From: Paracoccaceae bacterium
Lineage (GTDB): Bacteria > Pseudomonadota > Alphaproteobacteria > Rhodobacterales > Rhodobacteraceae
Assembly: GCA_030066855.1 (NCBI GenBank)
Contig: JASJAU010000039.1
Location: 1 to 46,347, forward strand
DNA length: 46,347 bases
Direction of reading: 5' to 3'
How positions within the stretch are numbered: position 1 is the stretch's first letter; every line of letters starts with the position of its first letter. Below the pieces are notes generated by a model. That model saw only the letters and a list, made by a program, of their open reading frames with translations, was not told where the DNA came from and ran no database searches. A program made the translations under genes and the position numbers. This document shows, in pieces, positions 33,978 to 42,139 of this stretch.

Positions 33978-34778
33978 TCAACGGATCAACTGGGGGCGGT
34001 ATCGGATGCGGCGCGCCTCCTGCGGCATATGCCGGTTGAGTCGCCGGTTCATCAGATTGAAGAGGCCGATGATCGCCAAGGTCAGAAGGATGAAGTAGCC
34101 CGCCACGATCGGGTAGGGGACGAAGGGGTTGAAGGTCTTATCGGCGAAGTAGTTCGCGTAATAGAGCGCGTCGCCTTGCTGCCGTTGCGCCGGGAAACCG
34201 GAGAAGAAGACCAGCGTTGTGGCGTGGAACAGGAAGATCGCCTCATTGGTATAGGCGGGCCAGGCAAGACGCATGGTTGTGGGCCAGGTGATCCGCCGAA
34301 ACCGCGACCACCCCGTCAGCCCGTAGGCGTCCGCCGCCTCCAGATCGCCGCGGGGCACGGTTCGGAGCGCGCCGAAGAAGATCTCGCCGGAGTAGGCTGC
34401 CGTGTTGAGGATCAGAACGATCAGCGCGCCGGCCTGTGCCGCCGTGAGGAAGGGCAGGATGCCCGCCTGTTTCATCGAAAGGAAGATGAAATAGGCGAGG
34501 AAGAACTGGATGAAGAGCGGTGAGCCCCGGAAGACGAGGATGAACCACTCCGCCGGTTTCCTCAGCCAATAACGCGGGCTGGCCTTCGCCACCGCCACCG
34601 CATTGGCGATGAAGAAGCCGATTACCAGCGCCAGAAGGCCGAAGTAGATGTTCCAAAGGACGCCCGACCCGATCAGTGTGATCTGCTGGCAGAGCGTGAA
34701 GTCTTCGCGCGGCAATAGGCGCTCGCCGATACCGATCGACCGGAGCGCGTAGCCCTGGATCGCCTCGACGCAGGTCAC
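33978..34778 (-). CDS. Polar amino acid-type ABC permease (HisM/GlnP family), second permease
   Basis: A 266-residue integral membrane protein with about five helices and the EAA loop EAADAYGLTGWSRFRRITWPT, which contacts the ATPase. The GTG at 34778 overlaps the stop of the first permease by 4 bp (GTGA); the frame upstream belongs to a shadow. Fourth gene of the operon. The first 20 residues (VTCVEAIQGYALRSIGIGE) are polar, then the helix LWNIYFGLLALVIGFFIANAV. Confidence 0.9.
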   Translation of the reverse strand: MTCVEAIQGYALRSIGIGERLLPREDFTLCQQITLIGSGVLWNIYFGLLALVIGFFIANAVAVAKASPRYWLRKPAEWFILVFRGSPLFIQFFLAYFIFLSMKQAGILPFLTAAQAGALIVLILNTAAYSGEIFFGALRTVPRGDLEAADAYGLTGWSRFRRITWPTTMRLAWPAYTNEAIFLFHATTLVFFSGFPAQRQQGDALYYANYFADKTFNPFVPYPIVAGYFILLTLAIIGLFNLMNRRLNRHMPQEARRIRYRPQLIR

Positions 34779-35641
34779 GCGCCGCCTCCCGCGAAGTTTT
34801 GTCCATGCGACAATCGCTTGGTGATCCGGTCGAGCGCGATCTCGGACACGCGGGTGAACGCCAGGTAGAAGACCAGCAAGCCAAGAAAATACCAGAGCCG
34901 CCAGTCGCCGTGCGGGTAGTCGAAGAAACGTGCGGACTTGGACGATCCGAGCTCGCGCGCCCAGTAGACGATGTCCTCGATTCCCAGAATGAACAGAAGC
35001 GGCGTGGCCTTGATGAGGATCATCCAGAGGTTCGAGAGGCCAGGCAGGGCGTAGATCCACATCTGCGGCACGAGGATGCGCCAGAAGGACTGCCGGGGCG
35101 TCATGCCGTAAGCTTCAGCGGTCTCCATCTGCGCGCGGGGCACCGCCCGCATCGCGCCGTAGAGCACGTTCGCCGCGAAGGCGCCGAAGACGATGGAAAA
35201 GGTGAAGACGGCGACGAAAAAGCCGTAGATCTCGTGCACGACCTGTGGCGAGGCGCCAAGAGGGATCTTTGCCTCCGGGCAGACGAGGAAGTTCGCGCCC
35301 TGCCGGATCGGCTCGGTCCAGTCGGGGCAGACAATCTGGTGCTTGGTCCATTCGAGCGCCTGGTCGAGCGCGATCACGAAGAATAGAAAGAACACGATGT
35401 CCGGGACGCCGCGAACCATAGACGTGTACGTTTTTCCCAACAGGGAAAGCGGCAGAATGCGGGATCGGGACGCCATCGCCCCAAGGAAGCCGAACGCGAG
35501 CGAAACCGGCGCGGTGATCGCAAGGAGAATGAGGACAGTGCCCAGACTCCAATAGAGATTCAGATGGACGCCTGTAGTGAAGTAACAGGCGAACCACTGA
35601 AAGGCGCCAAGCGCGTCGGGTTCGGTGCAGAAACTGAACAT
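34775..35641 (-). CDS. Polar amino acid-type ABC permease, first permease
   Basis: A 288-residue membrane protein with helices near 28-50, 77-96, 143-165, 196-220 and 250-270, and the EAA loop ETAEAYGMTPRQSFWRILVP. A periplasmic loop with cysteines (IVCPDW, LVCPEAK) between the second and third helices is longer than usual. It is the third gene of the operon and overlaps the second permease by 4 bp. A strong hairpin lies between it and the binding-protein gene. Confidence 0.9.
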   Translation of the reverse strand: MFSFCTEPDALGAFQWFACYFTTGVHLNLYWSLGTVLILLAITAPVSLAFGFLGAMASRSRILPLSLLGKTYTSMVRGVPDIVFFLFFVIALDQALEWTKHQIVCPDWTEPIRQGANFLVCPEAKIPLGASPQVVHEIYGFFVAVFTFSIVFGAFAANVLYGAMRAVPRAQMETAEAYGMTPRQSFWRILVPQMWIYALPGLSNLWMILIKATPLLFILGIEDIVYWARELGSSKSARFFDYPHGDWRLWYFLGLLVFYLAFTRVSEIALDRITKRLSHGQNFAGGGA

Positions 35642-35650
35642 CAGTGCGAA

Positions 35651-35676
35651 AGAGGCGGCGTTCGACCGCCGCCTCT
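35651..35676 (-). terminator. Hairpin between binding-protein gene and first permease
   Basis: AGAGGCGGCG and CGCCGCCTCT (35651-35660 with 35667-35676) form a perfect 10-bp stem with a 6-base loop, followed on the minus strand by TTTCGC. It lies just after the binding-protein stop and probably lowers permease mRNA relative to binding-protein mRNA. Confidence 0.65.
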
Positions 35677-35684
35677 GTCAGAGC

Positions 35685-36413
35685 CTAGTACGTCGGCTGG
35701 TCGTCACCGAACCACTTGATAAGCAGCTCGTTGAGCGTGCCGTCTTCCTTCATCGATGTGATCGCCGCATCGAACTTGGCTTTCAGCTCGCCGTCCGTTT
35801 CGCGAATCCCCATTCCGACGCCGCCGCCCAGCGGAACCGGCTCGCCGACGAGCATGAGATCCCCCGACTCTTCGGCTTTCGGCAAAAGGAAATCAGCATC
35901 CGCGAACACCGCATCGGCCTCGCCGTTCAGAACGGCCGCGATGGTTTCATCCGGCGTCGCGAACTCGAGGAGGACGGCTCCGGTTTCGGCGATATAGGCG
36001 GATTGGATCGTATTGGATTGCGCAGCGATCACACCGCCTTCGAGATCGACGCCTTCAGACATCGCCATGTAGCGCGAAGCTGTAGCTGGGTAGTAGTCCT
36101 GAGTGAAATCAATCACTTCGTCACGCTCGTCGGTGATCGACATGCCGGCGATGATCGTGTCGTAGTTGCCGGATGTCAGATTCGGAATGATCGAATCCCA
36201 ATCGTTCGTCACCCACTCGCATGTCAGTTCCGCCCGTGCGCAGAGCTCGTCGCCGACCTCCCGCTCGAAGCCGTCGACCTCGCCCGAATCGTTGATGAAG
36301 TTGTACGGAGGGTAAGCGCCTTCCGTTCCCATCCGGACGACACTGTGGCTGCCGGCAAGCGCCGCGCTTGCGGCGACGGCCGCGGCGGCTGCGGTCAAAA
36401 GCAATTTTTTCAT
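35685..36413 (-). CDS. Periplasmic amino acid/amine-binding protein (family 3)
   Basis: A 242-residue protein with a signal peptide (MKKLLLTAAAAAVAASAALAG). Family-3 solute-binding signature: VVRMGTEGAYPPYNFINDSGEVDGFEREVGDELC, then NLTSGNYDTIIAGMSITDERDEVIDFTQDYY and the C-terminal LLIKWFGDD. Two cysteines near 58 and 65 may form a disulfide. GGGAG precedes the ATG. It delivers ligand to the two permeases; the aspartate in the NDWDSIIPNL segment fits amino acid or polyamine ligands. Confidence 0.92.
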   Translation of the reverse strand: MKKLLLTAAAAAVAASAALAGSHSVVRMGTEGAYPPYNFINDSGEVDGFEREVGDELCARAELTCEWVTNDWDSIIPNLTSGNYDTIIAGMSITDERDEVIDFTQDYYPATASRYMAMSEGVDLEGGVIAAQSNTIQSAYIAETGAVLLEFATPDETIAAVLNGEADAVFADADFLLPKAEESGDLMLVGEPVPLGGGVGMGIRETDGELKAKFDAAITSMKEDGTLNELLIKWFGDDQPTY

Positions 36414-36512
36414 GGTTCACTCCCAGTTGGTATGGGGCGCCGCATCCCCTGGCGCCCGTTTGTGGTGTTTAGGGTTATGCGATTGACTTCCGAATACAAG
36501 AAGCACACGGCG

Positions 36513-37286
36513 TCACGCGGCGACTGCGGAGAGGAACTGCCGCAGGCGATCCGATTTCGGCGTGTCGAAGACCGAGGCCGGGTCGCCCTCCTCCTCGATC
36601 TTGCCCTGGTGCAGGAAGACCACGTGATCGGAAACGTCCCGCGCAAGGTTCATGTCGTGGGTGACGATGATCATCGTCCTGCCCTCTTCGGCCAGCGCCC
36701 GGATGACGCGGATCACCTCCTGCTCAAGTTCGGGGTCGAGCGCGCTTGTCGGCTCGTCGAACAGAAGCGCCCTTGGCTCCATACAAAGCGCCCGCGCGAT
36801 GGCGGCGCGCTGCTGCTGGCCGCCTGAAAGCTGCGCGGGCCAGACGTCGCACTTGTCGCCAATCCCCACTTTATCAAGGTATTCCCGCGCCTTCGTCTCA
36901 ACTTCCGAAGGATCGCGGCGCATCACGGTGACGGGCGCCTCCATCACGTTCTGCAGCACCGTCATATGCGCCCAGAGATTGAACTGTTGAAACACCATCG
37001 AAAGGTTTGTGCGGATGCGCGTCACCTGTGCCTTGTCCGCCGGATGACGGTCTAGCCCGGAGCCGCGCCATTCCACCGGCTCGCCTTCGAACCTGATCTC
37101 GCCTTGCTGGCTGTGCTCGAGAAGGTTGGCGCATCTCAGAAGCGTCGACTTTCCGGAACCCGATGATCCGATCAGCGAGACGACATGCCCGCGCGGCGCC
37201 GTCATGCTGACGCCCCGCAAAACGTCCAGCGACCCGAAGCTCTTGTGCAGGTCATGGATTTCAATGACGGGATCGTTTTCTGACAC
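36513..37286 (-). CDS. ABC transporter ATP-binding protein, polar amino acid type
   Basis: A 257-residue ATPase: Walker A GSSGSGKST, Q-loop MVFQQFNLW, signature LSGGQQQR, Walker B LLFDEPTSALD and switch histidine in IVTHDM. First gene of the operon; GTG start at 37286 preceded by a G-rich stretch. It has high similarity in pattern to HisP/GlnQ/OccP. The 83 bp upstream (37287-37369) must hold the promoter. Confidence 0.95.
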   Translation of the reverse strand: MSENDPVIEIHDLHKSFGSLDVLRGVSMTAPRGHVVSLIGSSGSGKSTLLRCANLLEHSQQGEIRFEGEPVEWRGSGLDRHPADKAQVTRIRTNLSMVFQQFNLWAHMTVLQNVMEAPVTVMRRDPSEVETKAREYLDKVGIGDKCDVWPAQLSGGQQQRAAIARALCMEPRALLFDEPTSALDPELEQEVIRVIRALAEEGRTMIIVTHDMNLARDVSDHVVFLHQGKIEEEGDPASVFDTPKSDRLRQFLSAVAA

Positions 37287-37369
37287 GCGGCCCCCCTATG
37301 CGGCTCGACGAGGGAGTAAGGCGCGGAACGCCGCGAGATGCAATGGTATTCGGCCTTTATAGTGCCGCG

Positions 37370-38119
37370 TTAGACTGGTTGGGGCGGTATCGGAAGGCCA
37401 AGGTAAGTCTCAGGCGAGGCCGGATGAATGCCCTGCAGGTGGAGCATTGCGCGATCTTCGTCGGCCATCGCATAGAATGCATCGCTTAGAGCGCCGAAGT
37501 ACGGTTCGGGATCATTGCCGCGACGCGTGACGAACGGGAGGCCTGGCGACACGAGATCAGGCTCTGTCAGCCCGCCCAGGAAGGTGACGTCGAACAAGTC
37601 TTGCGACCAGCTGTCGTAGGCCAACATGAGCTGCCAGCTATGCGCGTCGATGGCGGCGATGTCGGCCGCGCGGTCGCGCACCAACCGCGCGGAGGCGGCG
37701 TGGGAGCCAGTGATCGTTACCTTGGACGTTCTGACTTGGTAGAAATCTAGCCAGACCTTCAGCGCGGCCCAGCCGGATTGGCTCAGCGGATCGTTGACGG
37801 CGATCCTGGCGTCCCGCCATGGGCCTCGCGCATGGGACACGATAACGCTGGAATAGCGGCCGTCACCGTACCCGAGGCCATAATCCGCAACGGCGAAAGG
37901 GGTCACGACTCCCGAGAGCCGCGCCCGATAGGGCAGGCCGCAGGTCTGCGACATGACGAGATCGGGCGAGTTCCAGTGGTCCATCGGATCGCCGTTTCGG
38001 GTGAGGTCGCTCGGCGCGGCGACCCCCCGCGCGCGGAGCGCGTCGCGGATGAGGTGCCAGAATCGATCGGTCGCGGCCCGCGTCTCGGGCCGGTCATACA
38101 TCGGCAGGCTGGCGATCAT
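37370..38119 (-). CDS. PhnD/phosphite-type solute-binding-like protein without signal peptide
   Basis: A 249-residue protein with the PhnD/SsuA-like binding fold: MIASLPMYDRPETRAATDRFWHLIRDAL, then SPDLVMSQTCGLPYR, ARIAVNDPLSQSGWAALK, GSHAASARLVRDRAADIAAIDAHSWQL. The DPLSQSGW and SHAASARLV elements match phosphonate-binding proteins. However, the chosen start leaves no export signal, so it seems cytoplasmic. The ATG at 38119 overlaps the stop of the TerB gene by 4 bp. No phosphonate transporter genes are beside it. Confidence 0.8.
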   Translation of the reverse strand: MIASLPMYDRPETRAATDRFWHLIRDALRARGVAAPSDLTRNGDPMDHWNSPDLVMSQTCGLPYRARLSGVVTPFAVADYGLGYGDGRYSSVIVSHARGPWRDARIAVNDPLSQSGWAALKVWLDFYQVRTSKVTITGSHAASARLVRDRAADIAAIDAHSWQLMLAYDSWSQDLFDVTFLGGLTEPDLVSPGLPFVTRRGNDPEPYFGALSDAFYAMADEDRAMLHLQGIHPASPETYLGLPIPPQPV

Positions 38120-38556
38120 GCCCGGCGCTCGACCCTCTGTCGCGCGAGCGCGCTGTCGCGATCGTTGATGCCCAGCATCGGCGCGACGAGCCGCATTAAC
38201 GCGTCTTCCTCGTGGTCGCGCTCCCCATCGGCCAGTACGATTTCCCAAAGCGCCTCAACGATGCCGGACCGCGCCTCGTAAGGCACGGCGTCCTTGATCG
38301 CGCGGGTGAAGCGCACCGTGTCCGGCGCCTCGTTCTCGAGCTGCTCCGCCTCGCTGCGGAGCTTTGTGACCTCGAAGGGCCCGAGCCCGTAGCGGGACGC
38401 CAGAAGCTTGTCGATCCGCGCGATCTCCTCCCGCGCGTAGTCGCCATCGGCCCTCGCGATGCGCACGAGAAGGGCTGCAAGCGCGAGCCGCGCGTCCCCG
38501 TCATCCAACGGGTCGGGCTCGGGAGCGGTCATGCGTCGGAGAAGATCGCCAAACAT
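38116..38556 (-). CDS. TerB-family protein
   Basis: A 146-residue helical protein with the TerB pattern: LAALLVRIARADGDYAREEIARIDKLL and ALWEIVLADGERDHEEDALMRLVAPMLGI; the DGDY/DGER repeats hold likely metal-binding acidic residues. TerB proteins are linked to tellurite and envelope stress, but many free-standing copies have no known role. It overlaps the PhnD-like gene by 4 bp, so the two are co-translated. Confidence 0.88.
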   Translation of the reverse strand: MFGDLLRRMTAPEPDPLDDGDARLALAALLVRIARADGDYAREEIARIDKLLASRYGLGPFEVTKLRSEAEQLENEAPDTVRFTRAIKDAVPYEARSGIVEALWEIVLADGERDHEEDALMRLVAPMLGINDRDSALARQRVERRA

Positions 38557-38614
38557 CTGGGTGATATAGGCGCGTCAGGAGGCGTGGAAAAGCCCGTTCC
38601 GAAGTTCGCCGGAA

Positions 38615-38902
38615 TCAGAGCCCATCGACCAGGATCAGATCGGTGTCCGAGATCCGCTCCCGCACTGCCCGCGCTTCGGTATAGGCCTCGGATTCGTAGA
38701 AGGTCCGCGCCGCCTCGTAGCTCTCGAACTCGATCACGATCGCCAGGCCTTCCGCCGCGCCCTCGCGGTGGTCCGGCGCCGGGTTGCGGACCAGCACGTT
38801 GCCGCCATGCGCCTTGATCGCCGCGCCCGAGAGCGACTTGAACTCCTCGAACGCCTCTTTGTCCCGCACCCGGATGTGCGCGATCAGGTATCCTTTGGGC
38901 AT
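38615..38902 (-). CDS. DUF1330 family protein
   Basis: A 95-residue ferredoxin-like fold protein: MPKGYLIAHIRVRDKEAFEEFKSL, VLVRNPAPDHREG and the strand/helix LAIVIEFESYEAARTFYESEAYTEAR. This is the complete DUF1330 (dimeric alpha/beta-barrel) pattern; function unknown. GAGGAG before the ATG. It lies between pyrG and the TerB gene, with a 115-bp gap to pyrG where nothing else is seen. Confidence 0.92.
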   Translation of the reverse strand: MPKGYLIAHIRVRDKEAFEEFKSLSGAAIKAHGGNVLVRNPAPDHREGAAEGLAIVIEFESYEAARTFYESEAYTEARAVRERISDTDLILVDGL

Positions 38903-39017
38903 GGCTGGCTCCTCAATTGATCAGAAGAATGGACAGGGTCCTGCGGGTCGGTGTTTCGAATTGCACCTGAGGGAGTCGTCCGGAGTGCTCGCAGAGGTCG
39001 ACATTGAATGCCCTTAC

Positions 39018-40661
39018 TCACACCAACCGGCTCGCCTCCACCGCCGCCCGCACGAAATCCGCAAACAGCGGATGCGGCGCGAAGGGCTTCGACTTCAACT
39101 CGGGGTGGAACTGCACCCCGATGAACCACGGATGATCCTCGGCCTCGACGATTTCCGGCAGCCGCCCGTCCGGGGACATGCCCGAGAACTGAAGCCCCTG
39201 TTTCTCCAGAGCCGCGCGGTATTTCACGTCGACCTCGTAGCGATGGCGATGCCGCTCCTCGATGGCTGTGTTGCCATAGACCTCGGCCACCCGTGAGCCG
39301 GCCGTCAGGTTGGCGGTATAAGCGCCCAGCCGCATCGTCCCGCCCTTGTCGTCGTCGACCTTTCGCGCGACTGTGTGGTTCCCCTTCACCCATTCCTTCA
39401 GGTGATAGACCACCGGTTCGAACCGCTTCTCGCCGGCCTCGTGATCGAATTCCTCCGACCCCGCGTCGGAGATGCCGGCCAGGTTCCGTGCCGCCTCGAT
39501 CACGGCCATCTGCATGCCCAGACAGATGCCCAGATAGGGGATCTTCTTCTCGCGCGCGAACTGCGCCGCCTTGATCTTGCCCTCGGTCCCGCGCTCGCCG
39601 AACCCGCCAGGGACGAGGATGGCGTTGAACTTCTCAAGATAGGGGGCCGGGTCCTCGCGCTCGAAGATCTCGGAGTCGATCCACTCGGCCTTTACCCGCG
39701 TCCGGTTGGCGAGCCCGCCGTGCGTCAGCGCCTCGGCGATGGACTTATAGGCGTCCTCGAGCTGAATGTACTTGCCGACGATGGCGACCTTCACCTCGCC
39801 CTCGGCATGTTCCAGCCGGTCCTGCACGTCCAGCCAGCGGTCGAGATTGGGCTTGGGCGCGGGCGAGATGCGGAACGCATCAAGCACTGCCTGGTCCAAC
39901 CCCTCGCGGTGATAGGCGAGCGGCGCCTCGTAGATCGATTTCAGATCGGGTGCCGCGATCACGTCCTCTTTCCGGACGTTGCAGAAAAGCGCGATCTTCT
40001 CGCGCTCCTTCTCGGGGATTGGTTGGTCGGAGCGGCAGACCAGAACGTCGGGCTGGAGACCGATGGACCGCAGCTCCTTGACCGAGTGCTGGGTCGGCTT
40101 GGTCTTCAATTCTCCGGACGCCGCGATCCAGGGCAGGAGGGTCAGGTGCATGAAGATGCACTGCCCCCGCTCCTTGTCCTGAGCGAACTGGCGGATCGCT
40201 TCAAAGAACGGCAGCCCCTCGATGTCGCCCACAGTGCCGCCGATCTCGCAGAGCATGAAGTCGACTTCATCCTCGCCGATGGCGATCCAGTTTTTAATTT
40301 CGTCGGTGACGTGCGGGATTACCTGAATGGTCTTGCCCAGGTAATCACCACGCCGCTCCTTCTCGAGCACGTTGGAATAGATGCGCCCCGAGGACACGCT
40401 GTCGGTCCCCCGAGCGTGGACGCCGGTGAACCGCTCGTAATGGCCAAGGTCGAGGTCGGTCTCTGCTCCGTCGTCAGTCACGAAGACCTCGCCATGCTCG
40501 AAGGGCGACATCGTGCCGGGATCGACGTTCAAATACGGATCGAGCTTGCGAAGGCGGACCGAATAACCGCGCGCCTGTAGAAGCGCGCCCAAGGCGGCCG
40601 AGGCGAGGCCTTTCCCAAGCGAGGAAACCACACCGCCTGTGATGAAAACGAACCTTGCCAT
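39018..40661 (-). CDS. pyrG: CTP synthase
   Basis: A 547-residue enzyme making CTP from UTP, ATP and glutamine. The N-terminal synthetase domain starts [25 protein letters not shown] with the ATP loop, then the [12 protein letters not shown] motif; the C-terminal class I amidotransferase has the nucleophile in YLGICLGMQ and the HPE of GVQFHPELK. Start MARF at 40661 is the family N-terminus; the extension to 40742 is rejected. It lies downstream of secG with 222 bp between, holding two inverted repeats. Confidence 0.98.
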   Translation of the reverse strand: MARFVFITGGVVSSLGKGLASAALGALLQARGYSVRLRKLDPYLNVDPGTMSPFEHGEVFVTDDGAETDLDLGHYERFTGVHARGTDSVSSGRIYSNVLEKERRGDYLGKTIQVIPHVTDEIKNWIAIGEDEVDFMLCEIGGTVGDIEGLPFFEAIRQFAQDKERGQCIFMHLTLLPWIAASGELKTKPTQHSVKELRSIGLQPDVLVCRSDQPIPEKEREKIALFCNVRKEDVIAAPDLKSIYEAPLAYHREGLDQAVLDAFRISPAPKPNLDRWLDVQDRLEHAEGEVKVAIVGKYIQLEDAYKSIAEALTHGGLANRTRVKAEWIDSEIFEREDPAPYLEKFNAILVPGGFGERGTEGKIKAAQFAREKKIPYLGICLGMQMAVIEAARNLAGISDAGSEEFDHEAGEKRFEPVVYHLKEWVKGNHTVARKVDDDKGGTMRLGAYTANLTAGSRVAEVYGNTAIEERHRHRYEVDVKYRAALEKQGLQFSGMSPDGRLPEIVEAEDHPWFIGVQFHPELKSKPFAPHPLFADFVRAAVEASRLV

Positions 40662-40772
40662 ATGCGCCTGAGCTCCCGCGATGTGCCTCTGATCGCCGCG
40701 CCGTCGGGTGGCCCGAATCTGCAGCATCACGGGGTTCAACAAATAAGGGATTCGGAAGGTTTTGCCAAGCAG

Positions 40773-40796
40773 GTCACCGCAATATCTTGCGGTGAC
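40773..40796. repeat. Perfect 10-bp inverted repeat between secG and pyrG
   Basis: GTCACCGCAA (40773-40782), loop TATC, TTGCGGTGAC (40787-40796). It lies about 110 bases before the pyrG start codon. Could be an operator, or a leader or terminator hairpin; without a T-run on the minus strand a plain intrinsic terminator is less likely. Confidence 0.5.
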
Positions 40797-40833
40797 GCAG
40801 CCTGCCGCACGAGGTGTTGTGGTGGATTGCCCG

Positions 40834-40856
40834 TTCGCAGCCGCCCTACGCGGCTG
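40834..40856 (-). terminator. Hairpin after secG
   Basis: CGCAGCCGC (40834-40842) and GCGGCTGCG (40848-40856) form a perfect 9-bp stem with a 5-base loop, 28 bases after the secG stop. No T-run follows on the minus strand, so termination would be weak. Confidence 0.45.
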
Positions 40857-40883
40857 CGCCAGTCATCATTCAGCCCCGCGCTC

Positions 40884-41255
40884 TTAGTCGGCGCGCGGAA
40901 GGTCCAGACCGCCGCCCGAACTGTCGGGCGTTGGCGGCAGAAGCGAGTCGCCCGATGGCAGAAGCGGCGCGTCGCCGCCCGAGGGAGCGTCGACGCCGAT
41001 GCGGTCCAGCACCGAAGATCCCGCCGAGTTCTGTGCGGCGATGATTGTCAGGGTCAGCGACGTGCAAATGAATGCGATGGCCAGAAGCCAAGTCACCTTG
41101 CCGAGGGCCGTCGCGGCGCCACGCGCGCTCACCAGGCCCCCGCCGCCACCGCCGCCGCCCAGGCCAAGCCCGCCGCCTTCCGACCGCTGCAAAAGCACCA
41201 CGCCGATCAGCGCAAGCGCAAGGATCAGGTGAACGATAAGAACGACGTTTTCCAT
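40884..41255 (-). CDS. secG: Preprotein translocase subunit SecG
   Basis: A 123-residue SecG: two membrane helices (about 3-22 and 53-73) flanking the glycine-rich loop (LQRSEGGGLGLGGGGGGGGLVSARGAATALGK), which is the family signature. The C-terminal tail (about 45 residues, proline/serine/glycine-rich) is longer than in E. coli, common in alphaproteobacteria. MENVVLIVH at 41255 is the start; the frame before it is not conserved-looking. It lies upstream of pyrG in the same direction. Confidence 0.95.
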   Translation of the reverse strand: MENVVLIVHLILALALIGVVLLQRSEGGGLGLGGGGGGGGLVSARGAATALGKVTWLLAIAFICTSLTLTIIAAQNSAGSSVLDRIGVDAPSGGDAPLLPSGDSLLPPTPDSSGGGLDLPRAD

Positions 41256-41340
41256 ATGGCCAAGGGACCTCTGCCGGTGAACGGGGGACATGTATTCTAC
41301 GGCTGCCGCCGCTGCAAGTCTCAAGCAGGCGGTTTGCCTT

Positions 41341-42018
41341 TCACCGCGGCCAGCCGGCAAGTGGCGCGAGCGAGAAGACAGGGCCTTCATTGCTCCTGCT
41401 TTTCGTCCGGAGGCGGCGGCAGATGAAGCCCCGAAAGAATAGCGCCTCCATCTCTTCAAGCCGCGCCGTTTCGACGGCTTTCGTCTGGTCGGCGTCGACG
41501 GTCAGCGGCCCTGTATAGTGCACGAAGTTCGCAAGGCCGAAGCTGTCGGTGTTGAACCCGCAGATCGCGCCGCCGGTCCTGAGGTACATCGCCACCGAAT
41601 TCAGGTTGTCGATGAGCATCTCTCCGACAGCGTGGCGAACGCCGCCCGCCTCGAGCGAGGGTCGGCGGGCGCGGAGCAGACGGGCGCCCAGCAGCCGGCC
41701 CTGCCATTCGGGCGCCACCAGCGTTCCGGCGGCAACCGCCACCGGCTGGCCGCGCGCGATCCCGTCGCCAAGAGGAAAGGTCTCGTACGGAGCGTCCCAG
41801 GGCGCCACCCGAACAAGCGTATAACCGACCATCGCGCCGTTCTCGAACGCGCCCAGATTGCCGCCGCTCCGGGCGGAAAGCAGATCGAGGAAATCAGCGC
41901 GAGACTTCTCGTAGAGCGTGCCCCGCGGCAGCTTCGCGAAGAGGCGTTCGAACAGGCCTGCGACGGCGTCCAGATCATCGGGGTCAAGCGCGCGGATCGT
42001 GATGGCGTCTCTGGTCAA
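41341..42018 (-). CDS. GNAT-like N-acetyltransferase
   Basis: A 225-residue protein with the GNAT layout: ITIRALDPDDLDAVAGLFERLF at the N-terminus, central strands (AVAAGTLVAPEWQGRLLGARLLRA, a substrate-loop-like QGRLLG), and a C-terminal LIDNLNSVAMYLRTGGAICGF. TTG start at 42018 with AGGAAG at the right distance. The last 20 residues are basic and atypical. Substrate unknown. Divergent from lepA. Confidence 0.65.
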   Translation of the reverse strand: MTRDAITIRALDPDDLDAVAGLFERLFAKLPRGTLYEKSRADFLDLLSARSGGNLGAFENGAMVGYTLVRVAPWDAPYETFPLGDGIARGQPVAVAAGTLVAPEWQGRLLGARLLRARRPSLEAGGVRHAVGEMLIDNLNSVAMYLRTGGAICGFNTDSFGLANFVHYTGPLTVDADQTKAVETARLEEMEALFFRGFICRRLRTKSRSNEGPVFSLAPLAGWPR

Positions 42019-42139
42019 TTCGGCTTCCTGCTCTCATCGCGCTCCTCGGACCCTAGCCGTCGCGAGCGCGTCTTGAAACAGCCTTCAAACCGCGCGCCAT
42101 CGCTTGCCAAAGCCCCGCATTCCCTACATATCCCCGGAG

